Assembly: GCF_006346315.1 (NCBI RefSeq)
Contig: NZ_VDMR01000001.1
Span: forward strand, 930,001-994,000
DNA: 64,000 nucleotides
Reading direction: 5' to 3'
From: Nocardioides litoris
Lineage (GTDB): Bacteria > Actinomycetota > Actinomycetes > Propionibacteriales > Nocardioidaceae
Shown piece after piece: positions 30,099 to 39,145 of this stretch; position 1 is the first letter of the stretch, and every line of letters begins with the position of its first letter. The translations under genes and the position numbers were made by a program. The notes beneath the pieces were generated by a model. That model worked only from the letters and a program-made list of their open reading frames with translations. It made no database searches and had not been told where the DNA came from.

Positions 30099-30755
30099 GT
30101 GCTGCTGGCCCTCGACACCGCCTCGCCCCAGGTCGCCGTCGCCGTCCTCGACGACGAGGGCGCCACGGCCGCCGAGCTGCGCTCGGAGGAGACCATGCGC
30201 CACGGCGAGCAGCTCGCCCCGCTGCTGGAGCGGGCGCTCGCCGAGGCGGGCATCCAGCGCTTCGACGTGACCGCGGTCGCGGTCGGCGTCGGTCCTGGCC
30301 CCTACACCGGCCTGCGCGTCGGCCTCGTCACCGCCCGGACCCTCGGCTTCGTCCTCGACGTCCCGGTGTACGGCGTGTGCAGCCTCGACGCGCTCGCGCT
30401 CGAGGCCGTGGTGACCGGGGCCGTCGACGGGCCGTTCCTGGTCGCCACCGACGCCCGCCGCAAGGAGGTCTACCTCGCGGCGTACGACGTCGACGGCACC
30501 CGCACCAGCGGCCCGGCGGTCGACAAGCCGGCCACGGTGGCCGCGGGCCTGGCCGACGCCGACACCCCGGTCGTGGGGGAGGGGGCGCTGCTCTACCCCG
30601 AGGCGTTCCCCCGCGCCGTCGGCCCGCAGCGCCCCAGCGCCGCCTGGCTCGGGCGGGCGGTGGTCGACGAGCGGGCCGAGCTGCTCGACCCCGAGCCGCT
30701 CTACCTGCGCCGTCCCGACGCCGAGGTGCCCGGCACCCCCAAGCCCGTCTCCTGA
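30099..30755 (+). CDS. tsaB: tRNA threonylcarbamoyladenosine biosynthesis protein TsaB
   Basis: Non-catalytic ASKHA-fold partner of TsaD in making t6A37 in tRNA. It has 218 residues with LLALDTASPQVAVAV, the GVGPGPYTGLRVGL block and DARRKEVYLA. The start is GTG. It overlaps rimI by one base (TGATG). Its usual partner TsaD is not encoded next to it or anywhere in this window. Confidence 0.95.
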   Translation: MLLALDTASPQVAVAVLDDEGATAAELRSEETMRHGEQLAPLLERALAEAGIQRFDVTAVAVGVGPGPYTGLRVGLVTARTLGFVLDVPVYGVCSLDALALEAVVTGAVDGPFLVATDARRKEVYLAAYDVDGTRTSGPAVDKPATVAAGLADADTPVVGEGALLYPEAFPRAVGPQRPSAAWLGRAVVDERAELLDPEPLYLRRPDAEVPGTPKPVS

Positions 30756-31213
30756 TGGCCTCCGTCCGCGCCGCGACCCACGACGACGCCGAGGCGCTGG
30801 CCGCGCTCGAGGCTGCCAACCTCGGCGACGACGCCTGGTCTCCCGCGCTGGTCGCCGACGGGGTGTCCGGGGTGGTGCCGACGGTGTCGTGGCTGGTCGC
30901 CGAGGTCGACGGCACGGCCGTCGGCTACGCCGCCACGAGCACGGCCGGCGACGTCGCCGAGCTCCAGCGCATCGCGGTCGATCCGGCCCACCGTCGTGCG
31001 GGGCTGGCCACGGCGCTGGTCGAGGAGACCAGCCGCGCGGCCCGGGCCGCCGGGGCCGACCGGCTGCTGCTGGAGGTGCGGGAGGACAACGCCGGGGCGC
31101 TGGCCTTCTACGCCGCCCGCGGGTTCGTCGAGGTGTCCCGTCGCCGCCGCTACTACCGCGACGGCACCACCGCCGTGGTCATGCGCCTCCCGCTGGTCAG
31201 CGGCTGCGGCTGA
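30755..31213 (+). CDS. rimI: Ribosomal-protein-alanine N-acetyltransferase RimI
   Basis: GNAT enzyme of 152 residues that acetylates the N-terminus of ribosomal protein S18 in E. coli. Seen are the acetyl-CoA motif AVDPAHRRAGLATALV and the RimI-typical EVREDNAGALAFYAARGF and RRRYYRDGTTAVVM blocks. ATG at 30755 shares a base with the tsaB stop. In most actinobacteria tsaD follows directly. Here the next gene is convergent and ends three bases away. Confidence 0.93.
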   Translation: MASVRAATHDDAEALAALEAANLGDDAWSPALVADGVSGVVPTVSWLVAEVDGTAVGYAATSTAGDVAELQRIAVDPAHRRAGLATALVEETSRAARAAGADRLLLEVREDNAGALAFYAARGFVEVSRRRRYYRDGTTAVVMRLPLVSGCG

Positions 31214-31216
31214 GTG

Positions 31217-32389
31217 TCACCGGCCCAGGGGGAGCCCGAACGGCGACGACGTCGGCGGGTCGGGGGCCAGACCCCGCGTCGGCCCCGCCACGACGACCGG
31301 CTCCTCGCCCACGGTCACGGTGAGCAGCTCCCACGTCGGGCCCGTCGCGCGGGTGAAGGCGAGGGTGTCGTCGTCGACCCAGGCGAGGCGGCCCAGCAGC
31401 TGCTCCGGAGCCGGCTCGACCCGGAGGAGCTCCGCGCCGGTCGCCGGGTCGAGCACCGCGACGAAGCTCGGGCCGAAGCCCTCGGTGTAGGTGTTGGTGG
31501 CGGCCAGGTAGGCGCCGGTCGGGGAGAGCTGCTGCGGGGTGTGGTCGCAGGTCTCGAAGACGAACGCGCCCGCGTCGGCGTCGTACAGCCCGCCGCACGT
31601 CTGCGGGACCAGCTCGTCGACCGACGTCGTGGCCAGCCACCGGTCGCCCTGCACGTCGAGCAGGCCGATCGCGCCCGGCACCGGCTCCTCGACCACGCCG
31701 TCGGGGCCGAGCGCCCGCGGGCCCTCCGGCCCGGACTCGTCGCGCAGCAGCACCCGGCAGTCGCCGTCGGGGTCGGAGCAGTCGGGCCCGCCGCTGACTG
31801 CCGAGACGGCCCAGCCGCGGTAGCCCTGCCCGAGCGTCGCCTCGCCGTCGGCCCACACCGTCTGCACCGCGCCGTCGCGCGTGATGAATGCCGCCACCTG
31901 GCTGCGCGCGTCGACCCGCATCCCGCTCGCGGCCGGGAACCGGCGCGCCGTGCCGTCCTCCAGCACGACGACGGTGGTCGACCCGTCGGACGGGTCGCGC
32001 TGCGCGGCCACCACCCGGTCGCCCAGCTGCACCGCCGAGTCGTACGCGGCGCCGGGGGGCAGGTCGACGGTCGACCCGTCGGCCAGCCGGAGCACCGTGC
32101 CCTCGACGTACGACGGCGCGAGGTCGGTCTGCGGCCCGGTCGAGGTCGGGGCGACCGGCTCCGGTGCGGTCGAGCCGCCGCCGAGCGAGCCGCTGACGAC
32201 CAGGGCCACCGGGACCGCCACGGCCGCGGCGAGCCCGGCGGCCGCGGCCGCGACCCGACGCCGTCGGATGCCGCCGGCCCGGGTCCTGACCCGGCCGAGG
32301 TCGAGGGGAGCCTCGTGGAGGTCGCGGACCCGGCGGTCGAACGCGTCGGTCATCGCGGCCTCCCAGGGGTCGGGCTCGTGGTGGTTCAT
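31217..32389 (-). CDS. Hypothetical membrane-anchored protein coupled to sigma factor (anti-sigma-like position)
   Basis: Protein of 390 residues. A cytoplasmic N-terminus of about 50 residues (Asp/Glu/Arg-rich, with [20 protein letters not shown]) is followed by one membrane helix (about 53-75) and a large extracytoplasmic domain rich in beta strands with paired cysteines ([19 protein letters not shown]). The ATG overlaps the sigma-factor stop (ATGA), so the two are co-translated. Position and topology suggest it senses or restrains the sigma factor, but no zinc-finger anti-sigma motif is visible, so that role is inference. Confidence 0.75.
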   Translation of the reverse strand: MNHHEPDPWEAAMTDAFDRRVRDLHEAPLDLGRVRTRAGGIRRRRVAAAAAGLAAAVAVPVALVVSGSLGGGSTAPEPVAPTSTGPQTDLAPSYVEGTVLRLADGSTVDLPPGAAYDSAVQLGDRVVAAQRDPSDGSTTVVVLEDGTARRFPAASGMRVDARSQVAAFITRDGAVQTVWADGEATLGQGYRGWAVSAVSGGPDCSDPDGDCRVLLRDESGPEGPRALGPDGVVEEPVPGAIGLLDVQGDRWLATTSVDELVPQTCGGLYDADAGAFVFETCDHTPQQLSPTGAYLAATNTYTEGFGPSFVAVLDPATGAELLRVEPAPEQLLGRLAWVDDDTLAFTRATGPTWELLTVTVGEEPVVVAGPTRGLAPDPPTSSPFGLPLGR

Positions 32390-32925
32390 CGGCCCTCCTC
32401 CGGGCTCGCGGGGTGCAGGTGGGCGGGGACGCGCTCGCGCAGCGCGGCGACCGCACGGCTGCACTGGGACTTCACGGTGCCGACCGAGACGCCCAGCACG
32501 TCGGCGGTCTCGGCCTCGGTGAGCTGCTCGTAGAACCGCAGCACCACCACGGCCCGGGCCCGGGGGGGCAGCGAGCGGACCACCTCCCACAGCGCCTCGG
32601 CCTGCCCGTCGTCGTACGAGTCGCGGTAGGCGGTGTCGGGCAGCTCCTCCCGCACGTGCTCGCGGCGCTTCCACGGCCGCCGCCACAGCGAGTGGTGCTC
32701 GTTGACCATGATCCGGCGCACGTAGGCGTCGACGGCGCCGCGGTCGTGCACCCGGTCCCAGGCGAGGTAGAGCTTGGCGAGCGAGGTCTGCAGCACGTCC
32801 TCGGCGGTGTGCCGGTCGCCGGTCAGCAGGTACGCCGTGCGCAGCAGCGCGGGCTGGCGGGCCCGGAGGTAGGCCTCGAAGTCGGCGTCGCGGCGTCCGG
32901 ATGGCTCGCGCCGCACCAGCGACAC
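32386..32925 (-). CDS. SigE-family ECF RNA polymerase sigma factor
   Basis: ECF-type sigma factor of 179 residues. Region 2 is [20 protein letters not shown] through [16 protein letters not shown], and region 4 is [40 protein letters not shown]. This is the actinobacterial SigE-family pattern. The GTG at 32925 is supported by an AGGAGG seven bases upstream on the minus strand. It is divergent from mscR. The gap between them carries two GGTTGCA repeats (32974-33003) that could be promoter or operator elements. The regulon is unknown. Confidence 0.93.
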   Translation of the reverse strand: MSLVRREPSGRRDADFEAYLRARQPALLRTAYLLTGDRHTAEDVLQTSLAKLYLAWDRVHDRGAVDAYVRRIMVNEHHSLWRRPWKRREHVREELPDTAYRDSYDDGQAEALWEVVRSLPPRARAVVVLRFYEQLTEAETADVLGVSVGTVKSQCSRAVAALRERVPAHLHPASPEEGR

Positions 32926-33039
32926 GTGCCCGCCTCCTCCGCCCACGACACCAAGACGCACCGTCCGGGCAGATGGTTGCAACGTCGGTGGGATGCGGTT
33001 GCATGGGTGCACATCCACCCTCGAAGCCCAGGAGTACCC

Positions 33040-34140
33040 ATGCAGCAGGTCCAGGCCGTCGTCGCGAAGGCCCAGGGGGCCCCCGTCGAGCTGGTCACCA
33101 TCAACGTGCCCGACCCCGGTCCGGGCGAGGCCGTCGTCCAGGTGCAGGCCTGCGGCGTCTGCCACACCGACCTGCACTACCGCGAGGGCGGTATCAACGA
33201 CGAATTCCCCTTCCTCCTCGGCCACGAGGCGGCCGGGGTCGTCGAGGCGGTCGGCGAGGGCGTGACCGAGGTGGCTCCGGGCGACTTCGTGGTGCTCAAC
33301 TGGCGCGCGGTGTGCGGCGAGTGCCGGGCCTGCAAGCGGGGCGACCTGCAGTACTGCTTTAACACCCACAACGCGACGCAGAAGATGACCCTCGAGGACG
33401 GGACCGAGCTGTCCCCGGCCCTGGGCATCGGCGCGTTCGCCGAGAAGACGCTCGTCGCCGCCGGCCAGTGCACCAAGGTCGACCCCGAGGCCCGCCCCGC
33501 GGCCGTCGGCCTGCTCGGCTGCGGCGTCATGGCCGGCATCGGCGCGGCCATCAACACCGGCCAGGTCGGTCGCGGCCAGTCCATCGCGGTCATCGGCTGC
33601 GGCGGCGTCGGCGTGGCCGCGGTGGCCGGTGCGGCCCTGGCCGGCGCCAGCCCCATCATCGCCGTCGACATCGACCCGCAGAAGCTCGAGGCCGCGCGCC
33701 GGCTCGGGGCGACCCACACGGTCGACTCGAGCCAGGCCGACGTCGTCGAGGAGGTCAAGCGCATCTGCGCCGAGACCTACGAGGGCGCCGAGGGCGCCGA
33801 CGTCGTCGTCGAGGCCGTCGGCCGGCCCGAGACCTGGAAGCAGGCCTTCTACGCCCGCGACCTCGCCGGCACCGTGGTCCTGGTCGGCGTCCCGACGCCC
33901 GACATGGTGGTCCCCGACCTGCCGCTCATCGACGTCTTCGGCCGCGGCGGGTCGCTCAAGTCCAGCTGGTACGGCGACTGCCTGCCCTCGCGCGACTTCC
34001 CGATGCTCGTCGACCTCTACCGCCAGGGTCGCCTCGACCTCGACGCGTTCGTCACCGAGGAGATCGGCATCGGCGACGTGGAGGCGGCGTTCGAGAAGAT
34101 GCACGGCGGCAACGTGCTGCGCTCGGTCGTGGTGCTCTGA
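33040..34140 (+). CDS. mscR: S-(hydroxymethyl)mycothiol dehydrogenase
   Basis: Zinc-dependent medium-chain dehydrogenase of 366 residues that oxidises the formaldehyde-mycothiol adduct with NAD, the actinobacterial version of glutathione-dependent formaldehyde dehydrogenase. Catalytic zinc ligands are Cys41 (CGVCHTDLH) and the GHEAAG histidine-glutamate pair. Structural zinc cysteines are Cys92, 95, 98 and 106. The nucleotide-binding loop is [13 protein letters not shown]. An AGGAG site precedes the ATG. It overlaps the MBL-fold gene by one base, forming a two-gene operon. Confidence 0.95.
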   Translation: MQQVQAVVAKAQGAPVELVTINVPDPGPGEAVVQVQACGVCHTDLHYREGGINDEFPFLLGHEAAGVVEAVGEGVTEVAPGDFVVLNWRAVCGECRACKRGDLQYCFNTHNATQKMTLEDGTELSPALGIGAFAEKTLVAAGQCTKVDPEARPAAVGLLGCGVMAGIGAAINTGQVGRGQSIAVIGCGGVGVAAVAGAALAGASPIIAVDIDPQKLEAARRLGATHTVDSSQADVVEEVKRICAETYEGAEGADVVVEAVGRPETWKQAFYARDLAGTVVLVGVPTPDMVVPDLPLIDVFGRGGSLKSSWYGDCLPSRDFPMLVDLYRQGRLDLDAFVTEEIGIGDVEAAFEKMHGGNVLRSVVVL

Positions 34141-34760
34141 TGGCGGGCTCCGGCACCCGGGTCGACCACGCCGTCTCCAGCGGCACCTTCAGCCTCGACG
34201 GCGAGACCTTCGACGTCGACAACAACATCTGGGTCGTCGGCGACGACACCGAGTGCGTCGTCATCGACGCCCCCCACTCCGTCGAGGACATCCTGGCCGT
34301 GGTGGGGGAGCGACGGGTCAAGGCCATCGTGCTGACCCACGCCCACGACGACCACTGCCTGGTCGCGCCCGCGCTGCGCGAGGCCGTCACCGCGCCGATC
34401 CTGCTGCACCCCGACGACCGTCCGCTGTGGGAGCTCACCCACACCGAGCACCTCTGGGACGTCGACCTGACCGACGGTCAGACCATCGACGTCGGCGGCA
34501 CGACCCTGCAGGTCCTGCACACCCCGGGCCACGCCCCCGGCGCGGTCTGCCTGTACGCCGTCGACCTCGGCTGCGTCTTCACCGGCGACACGCTCTTCCA
34601 GGGCGGCCCCGGCGCCACCGGGCGCTCGTACTCCGACGAGGGCGTCATCAAGGACTCCATCCGCTCCCGGCTGCTCGCCCTGCCCGACGACACCGTCGTC
34701 CACACCGGCCACGGCGACGACACCACGATCGGCGCCGAGCGGGCCGGCCTCGACGGCTGA
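34140..34760 (+). CDS. MBL-fold metallo-hydrolase, probable S-acyl-mycothiol hydrolase
   Basis: Metallo-beta-lactamase-fold hydrolase of 206 residues of the glyoxalase II type. Metal ligands are in THAHDDHC (HxHxDH), TPGHAPG and FTGDTLF, with a C-terminal HTGHGDDTTIG. The ATG shares a base with the mscR stop. Co-translation with the dehydrogenase suggests it hydrolyses the S-formylmycothiol product, as S-formylglutathione hydrolase does in other bacteria. That substrate is inferred from context only. Confidence 0.9.
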   Translation: MAGSGTRVDHAVSSGTFSLDGETFDVDNNIWVVGDDTECVVIDAPHSVEDILAVVGERRVKAIVLTHAHDDHCLVAPALREAVTAPILLHPDDRPLWELTHTEHLWDVDLTDGQTIDVGGTTLQVLHTPGHAPGAVCLYAVDLGCVFTGDTLFQGGPGATGRSYSDEGVIKDSIRSRLLALPDDTVVHTGHGDDTTIGAERAGLDG

Positions 34761-34772
34761 CGCGCCCACCGG

Positions 34773-34804
34773 CTCCTGGGGCGTGGTCACGCCCGCCCCA
34801 GGAG
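34773..34804. terminator. Hairpin terminator after the mycothiol operon
   Basis: Perfect 11-bp stem CTCCTGGGGCG (34773-34783) with CGCCCCAGGAG (34794-34804) and a 10-base loop, 12 bases after the stop. The facing gene on the minus strand ends at 34970, so it may serve both directions. Confidence 0.65.
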
Positions 34805-34852
34805 TGCTGCGGAACCCCCGGTCGGCCGGGTGTTCCTGCAGCTGGGCAGGGA

Positions 34853-34898
34853 CTTCTTGCGCTTGCCGGGCAATGCATTGCCTGACAAGCGCGAGAAG
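34853..34898. repeat. 46-bp nested palindrome
   Basis: Outer arms CTTCTTGCGCTTG (34853-34865) and CAAGCGCGAGAAG (34886-34898) pair with one mismatch. Inside them sits the perfect 14-base palindrome GGCAATGCATTGCC (34869-34882). It is less GC-rich than the surroundings. It lies between convergent genes and could be a second terminator, a protein-binding site or a dispersed repeat. The rest of the 34805-34969 gap holds nothing recognisable. Confidence 0.7.
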
Positions 34899-34969
34899 AC
34901 CCCGCCCAGGTCGCCCGACTGGACCGTTGCCCCGCGCCCGCCCCGCCCCGGCCCGGCCCGGCCCGTCGG

Positions 34970-35509
34970 CTACGTCGACAGGTCCTCGCCGTACGCGACG
35001 ATGCGGGCCTGCGAGCCGAAGGCCACGACCAGCGCGTCGGCCGCCGCTCGAGCGCAGCCCACCGTGAGCTCGTCCTCCTCGTCGACGTCGCAGGCGAAGG
35101 TCCAGGCGCGGTCGTCGGGCCAGGCCAGGTGCGGGCCCGGCCCGTTGCCGTACGGCGCTTGCCGCCACGCGACCGACGGGAGGTCGTGGAGCGCGTCGAC
35201 GGAGGCCTCGAAGAGCAGCATGCGCCGCTCCGGGACGTCCACGACCGGCGCGGCCGGGCGGGTCCCGCGGCTGGTCCAGCCCTCCCAGACCGCGGCCCAG
35301 CAGCGGCCGGGTGTCGTGGTGTGCTCGGCCAGCACCTCGAGCACGCGCCGCTCGGTCCGCACCTGCTCGTCCTCCACGTCGAACCGCACCCGCAGGTACA
35401 CCTCGTGCCCGGGCGGCCCGAAGCAGACCAGGTCCCACCAGGGCGCCGCAGCGTCGAGCAGGTGCCGAGCAGGTTCGACCGACGGCGCCGGCCGCACCGC
35501 CGGCGTCAC
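34970..35509 (-). CDS. Hypothetical protein, co-translated with GNAT enzyme
   Basis: Soluble protein of 179 residues with no family I recognise. It is acidic and Trp-rich (WWDLVCFGPPGHEVYLRVRFD; AAVWEGWTSRG; DDRAWTFACDVDEEDELTVG) and has no signal peptide or membrane helix. The GTG at 35509 overlaps the stop of the upstream GNAT gene (GTGA), so the two are made together, which is the main support for it being real. Function unknown. Confidence 0.65.
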   Translation of the reverse strand: MTPAVRPAPSVEPARHLLDAAAPWWDLVCFGPPGHEVYLRVRFDVEDEQVRTERRVLEVLAEHTTTPGRCWAAVWEGWTSRGTRPAAPVVDVPERRMLLFEASVDALHDLPSVAWRQAPYGNGPGPHLAWPDDRAWTFACDVDEEDELTVGCARAAADALVVAFGSQARIVAYGEDLST

Positions 35510-36195
35510 CGCGCCTCGATCCCGATCGAGAGGAACCGCCGCAGCGCGTCGGCCCCCTCGACCACCACCGGCTCGCTCGGCCGCACGTACGTCGCCGGCG
35601 TGACCACGACCCGCTGCTCGGCGACCCCGACCGCGTGGCCCCGGACGCGCTGCACCACCCGGGCGCGGCCGTTGTCGACGTACCCGACCTTGTGGCTCAC
35701 CGCGGCGGACGCCCGGTTGCCCTCCAGGTAGCCCGACTCGCACGCGACGGCCCCGAGCTCGTCGAGGGCGAGCCCGACGGCCAGCTGCCGCATCACCGTG
35801 CCCGTGCCCCGGCCCTGGTGGGCCAGGCCGAGCCACGACCCGGTCTCGACCGTGCGCACCTGCGCGAAGTGCTCGGCGTGCAGGTCCTGCATGCCGACGA
35901 GCACGCCGTCGCGCCGGACGGCGAGGGCCAGCCACCACTGGTCGGGCGCGAACATGGACCGCTGCTGCCACCACCACCCCAGCGACGTCGCGGGGAACCC
36001 GTCGGGGGCGCCGGGGGCCCACGGCTCCTCGTGCCAGTCGCGCAGGAACGGCACCGGCGAGCCCGGTGCCTGGACGCCGCTGCGCACCAGCTCGACCAGC
36101 TCGGGCAGGTCGTCGTCGCGCAGCACCCGCAGCTCGACGGGGCCGCACGAGACCCGCAGGGCGTACGGCGGGAAGATCTCCTCGAGGGTGAGCAT
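35506..36195 (-). CDS. GNAT-family N-acetyltransferase (RimJ/RimL-like)
   Basis: Acetyltransferase of 229 residues. The RimJ/RimL-like fold is seen in ELRVLRDDDLPELVELV, the acetyl-CoA loop LGLAHQGRGTGTVMRQLAVGLAL and the final ESGYLEGNRASAAVSHKVGYVDNG block, where the substrate-side asparagine usually lies. The ATG at 36195 begins MLTLEEIFPPYALRV. The acceptor substrate is unknown. Its stop overlaps the start of the downstream hypothetical gene. Confidence 0.85.
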   Translation of the reverse strand: MLTLEEIFPPYALRVSCGPVELRVLRDDDLPELVELVRSGVQAPGSPVPFLRDWHEEPWAPGAPDGFPATSLGWWWQQRSMFAPDQWWLALAVRRDGVLVGMQDLHAEHFAQVRTVETGSWLGLAHQGRGTGTVMRQLAVGLALDELGAVACESGYLEGNRASAAVSHKVGYVDNGRARVVQRVRGHAVGVAEQRVVVTPATYVRPSEPVVVEGADALRRFLSIGIEAR

Positions 36196-36293
36196 GCGGC
36201 ATCCTCGCGGTCGGCGGGCCGGCCGCGCACCCCAGTTCCCGGTCGACCGCGGGACGGCGATGAGTCGGCGGTCGTCGTCCGGTCAGTCCTGTC

Positions 36294-37100
36294 GTGGACG
36301 ACGCGACGACGGACGTGAGGGTGCTGGCCACCGGGATCGCCCTGGGTGAGTCACCCCGGTGGCACGACGGCGCCTTCTGGATGTGCGACTGGCTGGCGGG
36401 CACGGTGCTCCGCCTCGACGCCGCCGGCCAGCGGGAGGTGGTGGCCCGGGTCGAGGGCATGCCGTTCTCCATCGACTGGCTGCCCGACGGTCGCCTCGTC
36501 CTCGCCACCCCCGACGGCGTCCGCGCCGGTGCCGAGCAGGAGCCGCTGGGGGCGTGCGGCCGCGGCTGGAACGAGGTCGTCGTGCACCCCAGCGGTCGCG
36601 TGTACGTCGACGTCCCCGGCTCGATGCCGTGGGAGGACCCGCTGCCGGGCCTGCTGGCCGTGGTGGAGCCCGACGGGACGGACCGCGTCGTGGCCGAGGA
36701 CCTCTGGTTCCCCAACGGCATGGTCGTCACCGACGGCGGCGCGACCCTCGTGGTGGCCGAGTCCCACGCCGACCGGCTCACCGCCTTCACCGTCACCGAC
36801 GGCGGCGACCTCGTCGACCGCCGCACCTGGGCCGAGACCGGGCCCGGCTCGGCCCCCGACGGCATCTGCCTGGACCGCGAGGGCGCGATCTGGTTCGCCA
36901 GCGTGCCGGGCGCCCGGTGCGTGCGGGTCGCCGAGGGCGGCGAGGTGCTGGCGACGGTCGAGGTCGGCCAGCCCTGCTTCTCGTGCGTCCTCGGCGGCGC
37001 CGACGGCCGCACCCTGCACGTCACCGCCAACGACTACGACGCCTCCGGGGTCGGCAACGGCCGCGTCCTCACCGCCCGGGTCGCCGTCGGCGGCTGGTGA
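36294..37100 (+). CDS. SMP-30/gluconolactonase-like protein
   Basis: Six-bladed beta-propeller of 268 residues of the SMP-30/gluconolaconase/LRE-like family. The family blocks are visible: ALGESPRWHDGAFWMCDW (metal-binding Glu), GRGWNEVVVHPSGRVYVD, LWFPNGMVVT and GSAPDGICLDREGAIWFA (metal-binding Asp). Members hydrolyse lactones of sugars or other small molecules; the substrate here is unknown. The start is GTG. Its 3' end overlaps by 32 bases the convergent, frameshifted phosphatase-family gene. Confidence 0.9.
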   Translation: MDDATTDVRVLATGIALGESPRWHDGAFWMCDWLAGTVLRLDAAGQREVVARVEGMPFSIDWLPDGRLVLATPDGVRAGAEQEPLGACGRGWNEVVVHPSGRVYVDVPGSMPWEDPLPGLLAVVEPDGTDRVVAEDLWFPNGMVVTDGGATLVVAESHADRLTAFTVTDGGDLVDRRTWAETGPGSAPDGICLDREGAIWFASVPGARCVRVAEGGEVLATVEVGQPCFSCVLGGADGRTLHVTANDYDASGVGNGRVLTARVAVGGW

Positions 37101-37903
37101 GCCGTCGGGGCCGGCGGAACGTCGCGACCAGCACGTCGTGGTCGGTGTACGTCGCGGGCTCGACCGACGAGCGGACGCGGCCGAGCCGCGGGTCGGCGTA
37201 CACGTGCTGGATGCCGGGCGCCTGGGCCGCGGCAGCGTCGGTGACCGTGCGGAACGGGCGGTCGAGGCACGAGGGGAGCCGGTTGACGTCGCCCGACGCC
37301 ACCACCGGCTGCAGCCGGGCCAGGCGGGTGACGGTCTCGGCGAGCTCGGCGCACTGACCGTCGTTGGCGGCCTGCGCGGCGGCGGTGCCGCGGGTCGAGA
37401 GGTGGGTGCCGCACACGGTCAGCCCGTCGGTGAGCACGCACGCGAGACGCCGCTCCTCGGCCCCCTCCTGCGCGGCGTACGCCGTGTCGCGCACGGCGAG
37501 CGCCGGCTCGTCGGTCAGCACCGCGTTGCCGAGCTCGCCGCGACCCTCGGGCGTGCGGCAGGGGAGCGCGGCGCCGCGGTAGCGCACGGCCGAGACGTGC
37601 AGGTGCAGGCCGGTCTCGGCCGCCACCCGGGCGGCGTCCGCGGCACGACTCGTCGAGCACGACCACGTCGGCGTCGTGCTCGCGCACGAGGCGCACCGTC
37701 TCGTCGACCACGGCGGGGTAGGCCGTCCGGCCGAAGCAGCCGGCCAGGCCCGAGAGGCACTGGTCGACCTGCAGCAGGGTGACGTGGCGTGAGGTCCGGT
37801 CGTGGTCATCCGGGCCACGCGCGGCCGTCGCGGGGGCCGCGAGGACGGCGAGGACCATCGATGCGGCGAGGAGGAGCGAGGACGGGAGGCGTCGCGTGGT
37901 CAC
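37069..37903 (-). pseudogene. Frameshifted endonuclease/exonuclease/phosphatase-family protein
   Basis: The N-terminal part reads in one frame from GTG 37903: signal peptide (RLPSSLLLAASMVLAVLAAP), then TSRHVTLLQVDQCLSG and HDADVVVLDE. The rest reads in another frame from about 37650 down to the stop at 37069: DAARVAAETGLHLHV, LACVLTDGLTVCGTHLSTRG, VVASGDVNRLP and TYTDHDVLVATF. Together they form one secreted EEP-family (DNase I-like) protein of about 275 residues with catalytic His (CGTHLS), Asp-x-Asn (GDVN) and His (DHD). A single indel lies between about 37640 and 37655. It is either a true pseudogene or a sequencing error. Confidence 0.8.
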
Positions 37904-38042
37904 CGGCGATCCCACGCGGCCCGGTCGGCGTGACCGGGACCGTCGGGCGGCCGGCGTCCGAACCCCGGGTGAACGGGCCACCCCCAGGAACGTATCGGCC
38001 GCGCCGGCCGGCATGTGACGATCGGCCGCCCCTTCCGACGAC

Positions 38043-39127
38043 GTGAGGACGCTGGTGCATCCGCTCCAGGCCGAGTACTGGGCCGCGCTCGAGTCCGCCG
38101 ACCGGGTCGCGGCCCTGGAGCTGGTCAAGCGAGCCCGGGTCGAGGGGACCTCGCACCCCGAGATCATCGACCGCCTGGTCGTGCCGGCCCAGGCTCGCAT
38201 CGGCGAGCTCTGGCTCTCGGGGGAGTGGGACGTCGAGCGCGAGCACGAGGCCACCACGATCAACGAGGGCATCGTCCACTGGCTGGGGTCGTTCGCGCCG
38301 CCGCCCGACCCCGGACGCCCGCTCGTGGTCGTCGCCTGCGTCGAGACCGAGCGCCACTCCCTGCCCGCGCTGGTGATCGCCGAGGGCCTGGCCGGTGAGG
38401 GCTACCGCGTCGACTACCTCGGCGGCGACCCCGACCCCACCCACCTGGTCCGGGCCGTGGTGACCACCCGGCCGAGGGCGGTCCTGTTCAGTGCCTCGCT
38501 GACCTCCTCCCTCGCCGGGCAGAAGCGCGTCTTCGCCGAGCTGCGGGCCTTCGGCATCCCCGTCGTGGTGGGCGGCAGCGCCTTCGGCGGAGACCCCGAC
38601 CGGGCCCTGGCCCTCGGCGCGACGGCGTACGCCGCCGACCTGGCCTCCGCCTGCGGCTGCTCGAGACCCTGCCGCGGCGGCTCGAGCCGGTCCCGGTGCC
38701 CGAGCCGACGCCCGCCGACGTCGAGGGCGCCTGGATCCTCGAGCAGCGCCGGGTGCTCACCGAGGGCGTGGTCGCGCGGTTGCGTGACCGCTGGGGCCGC
38801 GAGGCGGGCCTCCCGGCCTGGTGGCCCGACCTCGTGGGGCACGTCGACCACGTCGTGGGGTGCCTGGCCGCCTCGGTGGTGACGGGTGACGAGACGATCA
38901 TGGTCGAGGTCCGCGACTGGCTGCGCACCGTCGTCGGGGCGCGCGGCGGCGACCCGACGCAGGTCGCTGCGGTGTGGGAGCTGCTCGCGGTCCCGCTGCG
39001 CGGACACCCGCTGGCCCGCATCCACCTCGCCACCGCGCCGCCGCTGCGCGAGCCGTCGTCCGGCGACCTCGGTGGCGACCTCGACGGCGGCGACCTCGAC
39101 GAGGGGCTCAGCGGGGCCGCGTCCTAG
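38043..39127 (+). pseudogene. Frameshifted cobalamin (B12)-binding-domain protein
   Basis: From GTG 38043 the frame encodes an N-terminal helical cap (LESADRVAALELVKRARVEG through WLSGEWDVEREHEATTINEG) and a B12-binding Rossmann domain (VVVACVETERHSLPALVIAEGL, GYRVDYLGGDPDPTHLV, VVVGGSAFGGD), then breaks near 38650 after DLASA. The continuing frame reads LRLLETLPRRLEPVPVPEP and runs through WILEQRRVLTEGVVARLRDRW to 39127. One missing base joins them into a protein of about 360 residues. The canonical DxHxxG motif appears as E-x-H-x-x-P. It may be a light or B12-responsive regulator. Broken gene or sequencing error. Confidence 0.78.
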
Positions 39128-39145
39128 ACCGCTCCGAGCGGCCGG

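Noticed and set aside
38696..39127. Separate 143-residue gene after the B12-binding frame
   Set aside because: The frame is already open and protein-like upstream of this start (LRLLETLPRRLEPVPV), and it follows the B12 domain directly. A frameshifted single gene is simpler.
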